NCBI GenBank assembly: GCA_002840715.1
Contig: PHBW01000015.1
Coordinates: forward strand, 124,001 to 188,000
Origin: Chloroflexi bacterium HGW-Chloroflexi-4
Lineage (GTDB): Bacteria > Chloroflexota > Anaerolineae > Anaerolineales > Anaerolineaceae
Direction: 5' to 3'
DNA: 64,000 bases
Positions 59,940-64,000 of the stretch are shown piece after piece (the stretch's first letter is position 1; each line of letters opens with the position of its first letter). The translations under genes were made by a program, and so were the position numbers. The notes beneath the pieces are model-generated. The model saw only the letters and a program-made list of their open reading frames with translations, had not been told where the DNA came from and searched no databases.

Positions 59940-61547
59940 TTATTCTGTGTTTTCTATTTTCTTTTTTGACCTGGGGTGTGGAATTTCCACTTGAATAATG
60001 GCACCACCAATTTTTTGGTTTTGTATATTCAAGTGGCCACCAAGAAGGGCTACCCTTTCACTTATCCCTAATAATCCGTAATGATCATTGGATGCAAGTG
60101 TCGAGAGGTTAAAATCTTCGGGTAAACCAACGCCATCGTCACAAATAGAGATCAAGATTGTACGTGGAGTGGTGTGTCTTAAGGAAATCTCTACATTTTT
60201 TGCTTGTGAATGTTTGACTATATTGTGCAAACTTTCTTGAATAATTCTAAATATTGAAAGTTCAGTATCTTCAGGCAGTCTTATCAGGTTTTCATCCAAA
60301 GTTAAAGAAATAGGTATTCCCGTTCTTTCGCGCCATCCGTCGACTAGTGAAGTGATTGCGGATCCCAACCCCAAACTATCTATCGTCGGTGGCCGAAGGT
60401 TACTGCAGACCCTGCGAAGTTCTTCGATCAGAATCTTTACATCAAACCGGATGTTGCTAATACGTTCCTTGATGGGAGACGCTTCTATTTCGTTTTCTTC
60501 AATTCGTTCAAGTTGATAATTCAAGCGAAGAAGATCTTGAATGGTTTGGTCATGCAATTCTCTTGCCAATGACTTACGTTCATCTTCCCGGTTTGAAAGT
60601 AGTCGACGGTGAGCATCTTGCAATGCAGTATTGGCTTTATCAAGCGCAAGCACCTGAACATTGAGTTGCTCAAGTAGCTGTTTATTTAAGGAGTCCCTTG
60701 CAGCCAAATCTCTTTCAAGCAAAATTTGATTATTACGTAAAACCTCAGCTCTTTCTCTTGCACGATAGTAGCTATCCAAAGCCCAAATGATAGGTGTGAT
60801 TTGTTGTTGGTCCGTGGTGCCAACCAGATCTGCCACCAGGATTTCACGATTTACTTCATCGGTTTTGTAGGCTCCAATCATGCTGCCTTCGCGCAGCACA
60901 GCGATACGGTCAGTCACCGAAAAGAGGTGGTCCAGGTTGTTGCTGCTGAAGATGATCGATTTGCCTTCTTGCTGCCAATTTTGGATGAGCGCAAGTAAAA
61001 TTTGCTGATAATGGTATCCCAGCAGTGCTGATGTATCATCAACGAGGATCAACCTTGAGGGTTTGATCATGGCTCTGGCAATGGCTACCAGTTGGCGGTA
61101 TTCAATGGAAAGAGTGGTAATGTCGTCGTGGAGTGAGGGCAGCGAGACATCCAGTTTGGCCAGGATCTCGCTGGAGATCAAGTCCATCTTTTTTTGCGGC
61201 GAAATAACCTTGTCATTCTGCCATTGTGGAAAAGCAAGTTCGTTGCCCAAAAAGATATTGGAGCAGATATCCAATCCTTCAACGATCCTGGGTTCCTGGT
61301 GGATGACCTCAAAACCAAATTTACGCGAGTTGAAGGGCCACTTGATCCTTTTTCCATCGAAATAGAGTTCACCTTCTTCGGGGGTTTGGATGCCGGCGAG
61401 GATCGAAGCCAAAACTGATTTTCCTGCACCACCCCACCCAGCCAGCCCCAAGACTTCTCCAGGGTAGACTGAAAAACTCATATTTTTCAATACCAAGAGT
61501 GGACCGATATGTTTTGTTAGGTGGTTGACCTCAAGGATAGGCTGCAT
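59940..61547 (-). CDS. fusion of a sugar-type ABC ATPase domain and a NarL-type histidine kinase
   Basis: A 535-residue protein. Residues 1-245 form an ABC ATPase like those of RbsA/MglA: Walker A GWGGAGKS (37-44) and Q-loop Gln84. The signature is LSIEYRQ (146-152), Walker B reads LVDD (Glu replaced by Asp171), and the switch His is Asn. So it should bind ATP but hydrolyse it poorly. Residues 255-325 are a coiled coil, His332 lies in RELHDQ (HisKA_3), and an HATPase follows with N-box (QESLHNIVKH) and DDGVGLP (470-476). No membrane segment, so it is cytoplasmic. It lies two bases after the response regulator gene. Confidence 0.9.
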   Translation of the reverse strand: MQPILEVNHLTKHIGPLLVLKNMSFSVYPGEVLGLAGWGGAGKSVLASILAGIQTPEEGELYFDGKRIKWPFNSRKFGFEVIHQEPRIVEGLDICSNIFLGNELAFPQWQNDKVISPQKKMDLISSEILAKLDVSLPSLHDDITTLSIEYRQLVAIARAMIKPSRLILVDDTSALLGYHYQQILLALIQNWQQEGKSIIFSSNNLDHLFSVTDRIAVLREGSMIGAYKTDEVNREILVADLVGTTDQQQITPIIWALDSYYRARERAEVLRNNQILLERDLAARDSLNKQLLEQLNVQVLALDKANTALQDAHRRLLSNREDERKSLARELHDQTIQDLLRLNYQLERIEENEIEASPIKERISNIRFDVKILIEELRRVCSNLRPPTIDSLGLGSAITSLVDGWRERTGIPISLTLDENLIRLPEDTELSIFRIIQESLHNIVKHSQAKNVEISLRHTTPRTILISICDDGVGLPEDFNLSTLASNDHYGLLGISERVALLGGHLNIQNQKIGGAIIQVEIPHPRSKKKIENTE

Positions 61548-61549
61548 AG

Positions 61550-62602
61550 TTAAACTGAAATATCTGAGATGATTTGTCGAAGTGAGGCAATATCCAGGTC
61601 TTTCTTGTCCAAAAATGCCATTGCTCCCGATTCGATACTTAATCGGTGAAATTCCTTATCGGGGTAAGCGCTGATCACAATGATTTTAAAGAGAGGAGAT
61701 TTTTTTCGAAGTTCCCTGGTAGCCTGAATACCGTCTTCTTTTCCAAGGATCATGTCAATGAAGATCAAATTTGGTGATATATGATCTACCAGGTGACGCG
61801 CTTCTGAAATATTTTCCGCTTCATAGATCATGGCTTTGGGTGTGATGATGTTCACGATCTGCCTTAATTCCCGTCTAAAACGGGCATTATCGTCGATAAG
61901 TAAAATTGATAAACCTGAAAACGTTGAAAAACCAATATCGTCAATATCTGAGGTCGCCTGTGGAGAAGAAAGGCTCAAAATTTCAGGATGTTTCAGGGTG
62001 TAGTTGACAGCTTCGAGACGACTTTGAACATCCAGGTAACGATAAAGTTTGGTAAGGTTGTTTTCTACAGTTTTAATGCTTATGCCCAACTTTATGGCGA
62101 TGTTCTGATTATCAAGGGATTGTGTGAGAAGCCTGAGCAAATCACTCTGGCGAGTGGTCAAGGTCAGTGACGATTTTTTGCTAATGGTAGGTTGTATGAA
62201 TTTGTTTACCAGAGGGCTGGCGAGCCATTTTTGACCGCTCATTACCTGGTCTACAGCAATTTTAAGCTGTGCAATAGGCTGGCCCTTAAGGTGGTAACCA
62301 TCAGCCCCAGCAGCCAGCAATCCTTTTACATACATGTCATCGTCATATGCGCTAACAACTAATATTCTTAAAGTGGGGTAGGTTTGTTTTATTTCATGTA
62401 AAGATGTAATTGGATCAAAATTAGGCATGGTGACATCGAACAAGAGCAAGGTTGGTTTGGTTTCTGCCAGCTCTGCGAACAAGGATGGACCATCCCATGC
62501 TTCCCCAACGATAACGATGTCCTCAAAATCCTCAAGTATGTCTCTGATCCCTTGGCGAACCAAACTGTGGTCGTCAGCGATCAATATCTTAATAGGATTC
62601 AC
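61550..62602 (-). CDS. response regulator with REC - LuxR HTH - REC architecture
   Basis: A 350-residue protein. Residues 4-120 are a receiver domain (Asp10-Asp11, phosphoacceptor Asp56, Lys106). Residues about 147-205 are a LuxR/NarL-type HTH (LTTRQSDLLRLLTQSL, then NQNIAIKLGISIKTVENNL). Residues 230-350 are a second full receiver (Asp237-Asp238, phosphoacceptor Asp283, Lys333). Both receivers look active. A receiver after the HTH is unusual. It is transcribed first, then the ABC-kinase fusion, and is divergent from the GH35 gene, its likely target. Confidence 0.92.
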   Translation of the reverse strand: MNPIKILIADDHSLVRQGIRDILEDFEDIVIVGEAWDGPSLFAELAETKPTLLLFDVTMPNFDPITSLHEIKQTYPTLRILVVSAYDDDMYVKGLLAAGADGYHLKGQPIAQLKIAVDQVMSGQKWLASPLVNKFIQPTISKKSSLTLTTRQSDLLRLLTQSLDNQNIAIKLGISIKTVENNLTKLYRYLDVQSRLEAVNYTLKHPEILSLSSPQATSDIDDIGFSTFSGLSILLIDDNARFRRELRQIVNIITPKAMIYEAENISEARHLVDHISPNLIFIDMILGKEDGIQATRELRKKSPLFKIIVISAYPDKEFHRLSIESGAMAFLDKKDLDIASLRQIISDISV

Positions 62603-62640
62603 TTTTTCATTTTACCATCTCAAGCAACTACTTTTTCAAA

Positions 62641-62660
62641 TATAGGGTTTTCCCCCTATA
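62641..62660. promoter_or_regulatory. inverted repeat in the regulator/GH35 intergenic region
   Basis: The seven-base arms TATAGGG and CCCTATA are perfect inverted repeats with a six-base spacer. The site is 38 bases upstream of the regulator start and about 130 bases upstream of the GH35 start, a fitting place for an operator of the divergent pair. Confidence 0.4.
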
Positions 62661-62788
62661 AATTGAAGGGTAACCGCTAAGTGGGCAGGGGGTTATTCTC
62701 TACTCTGTTTTAATCGGCCGCATGCTACAAATTGGTTAGATTATTTCATGTTCAGAAGTGTAAGAAAAAAAACATTTAGGAGGCAAGT

Positions 62789-64000
62789 ATGCCGGAGAAT
62801 TTTCCAATAAAAGTTGGAAATCGTCAGTTTCGACTCAATGGTGAACCGCTGTCCATCTACAGCGGTGCTGTTCATTATTGGCGTCTCGACCGCGATAAGT
62901 GGGACGATATTTTAACCAAGGTTAAAGGGATGGGTTTTAATACCGTCTCCATTTATATTCCGTGGGAAGTGCACGAGATCAAACGGGGTGAATTTGATTT
63001 TGGACAGGTGAACCCCAGTAATGATATTGATGCGTTCTTGACCCTGTGTGAACAAAAAGAGTTGAATATTATCGTCAGACCAGGCCCTCAAATCAATTCA
63101 GAATTAACCTGGTTCGGTTACCCGATCCGCATTTTGGATGATGTTGAAATGCAAGCTCAAACTGCCTGGGGAAGCAAATCTGTATTAACCCAGGTTCCCC
63201 GGCCCATACCAGCCATTAGTTACGCTTCAGATAAATTCTTTACTGAAACCGCTCTTTGGTACGACGCCATTTTTTCCATCCTAGTAAAACACCAGTATCC
63301 CAAGGGCCGTTTAATTGCCAGCCAGGTGGACAATGAAATGGCTTTCTTCTTCCATATTAATCCTTATGAATCTGATTTCAGTCCTTCTTCTATTCGGGCT
63401 TATCAGGCATTCTTGAAGGAAAAATATGAAACCATTGAAAAATTAAACCAAGTCTATCGTTCAAATTATGTCTCTTTTGAGTATGTTGATGCTCCGCGTC
63501 GTTTCTCTGCCGAAACACACAAAGACATCCCCTTCCACACAGATTGGATCGAATATCGCGAATTCTATTTAATCAACTCGATGGATCGTTTAGCAAAAAT
63601 GATACGGGCGCGTGGATTTACCGTACCGCTCTTCCATAATTATCCCCATCCCCTGGGTCCTGGCGGATCGGTCAGCGGTATCACCACTCCATTTAACCTG
63701 ATTGGTCTCGAAGATAAACTGGATTTTGTCGGGTTTGATATTTATTCACGTAAAGAGCTCTATGAGCATGTCAAAACAGTAGTTTCTTACGTGGTTGGTT
63801 CCAGTCGTTATCCCTACATCCCTGAATTTATTGCAGGCGTTTGGCCGTGGTATCTTAACCCGGGTGGGTTTGAAGATGAAGAGTTCGTCACCAAGGCTGC
63901 TTTGATGCACGGCATCAAAGGTTTCAGCCGTTATATGATCGTCGAACGCAACCGCTGGCTGGCTTCTCCTGTTAGACGGGATGGGCGCGTGCGCAAGGAG
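62789..64000 (+). CDS. GH35-type beta-galactosidase (runs off right edge)
   Basis: The first 404 residues are visible and open to the end of the window. The sequence SIYSGAVHYWRLDRDKWDDI, then GFNTVSIYIPWEVHE, is the Glyco_hydro_35 start. VDNEMAFFF supplies the acid/base Glu and YIPEFIAGVW the likely nucleophile Glu. There is no signal peptide, so it acts in the cytoplasm on imported oligosaccharides or glycosides. AGGAGG lies six bases before the ATG. It is divergent from the sensor-regulator pair, which probably controls it. Confidence 0.92.
   Translation, partial: MPENFPIKVGNRQFRLNGEPLSIYSGAVHYWRLDRDKWDDILTKVKGMGFNTVSIYIPWEVHEIKRGEFDFGQVNPSNDIDAFLTLCEQKELNIIVRPGPQINSELTWFGYPIRILDDVEMQAQTAWGSKSVLTQVPRPIPAISYASDKFFTETALWYDAIFSILVKHQYPKGRLIASQVDNEMAFFFHINPYESDFSPSSIRAYQAFLKEKYETIEKLNQVYRSNYVSFEYVDAPRRFSAETHKDIPFHTDWIEYREFYLINSMDRLAKMIRARGFTVPLFHNYPHPLGPGGSVSGITTPFNLIGLEDKLDFVGFDIYSRKELYEHVKTVVSYVVGSSRYPYIPEFIAGVWPWYLNPGGFEDEEFVTKAALMHGIKGFSRYMIVERNRWLASPVRRDGRVRKE

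Overview
The window looks like a chromosomal segment of a Chloroflexota bacterium, most likely class Anaerolineae. This is inferred from gene content, since no rRNA or tRNA gene was seen. The pointers are an archaeal-type mevalonate gene set (HMG-CoA reductase, HMG-CoA synthase, thiolase-like protein, zinc-ribbon/OB-fold protein), many lipobox lipoproteins and ABC exporters without outer-membrane partners, a GH4/GH35 sugar-degrading repertoire, and an ABC-ATPase/histidine-kinase fusion. Most genes lie on the minus strand in short operons with clear AGGAGG-type ribosome sites and hairpin terminators.

Layout. 1-9.9 kb: a partial MFS transporter, a YhhN-like membrane protein, a metal-handling pair (TauE/SafE-like membrane protein with a cupredoxin-like tail, plus an HMA protein) behind a promoter and a palindromic operator, a membrane-anchored cyclophilin, small hypothetical genes, flavodoxin, Nudix, EamA, and an apparently self-regulated TetR gene. 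9.9-17.5 kb: acetate kinase, an AT-rich beta-propeller lipoprotein between two REP-like palindromes, a cupin, a GT5 starch-synthase-like protein, a DUF1684-VOC fusion and an MFS transporter. 17.7-29.4 kb: three ABC export systems in a row. These are a peroxiredoxin-like/MFP/FtsX-type/ATPase operon, an ECF sigma/anti-sigma operon driving an ABC-2 exporter, and an MBL/ABC-2/CPBP-protease operon. 29.6-37.1 kb: small metabolic genes, a frameshifted mini-gene, a clostripain-like lipoprotein protease and a cytosolic protein resembling its C-terminal region. 37.2-41.4 kb: an oxidative-stress island (catalase, Fur/PerR-type regulator with matching boxes, haloperoxidase-like hydrolase, Fe/Mn-SOD, ferritin-like protein). 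41.6-53.4 kb: aldo/keto reductase, GH4 glycosidase, UbiA-family prenyltransferase, methyltransferases, NfeD/slipin pair, a membrane-anchored Mrr-like nuclease and an HExxH metallopeptidase. 53.4-57.6 kb: the mevalonate operon. 57.6-59.9 kb: a gene-poor tract holding several decayed copies of the 3' end of the OB-fold gene, a 56-residue membrane ORF and a cupin. 59.9-64 kb: the ABC-ATPase/histidine kinase, its REC-HTH-REC regulator, and a divergent GH35 beta-galactosidase that runs off the right edge.

The most unusual points are these. The thiolase of the mevalonate operon has lost every recognisable catalytic residue while keeping its full length. The sensor kinase carries a sugar-transporter-type ABC ATPase as its input domain, is paired with a regulator with two receiver domains, and sits divergent to a beta-galactosidase. 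The 3' tail of the OB-fold gene is repeated several times downstream. The DUF1684-VOC fusion is one base in an A6 run away from being two separate genes. All functional statements are based on motif reading only; no database search was possible.
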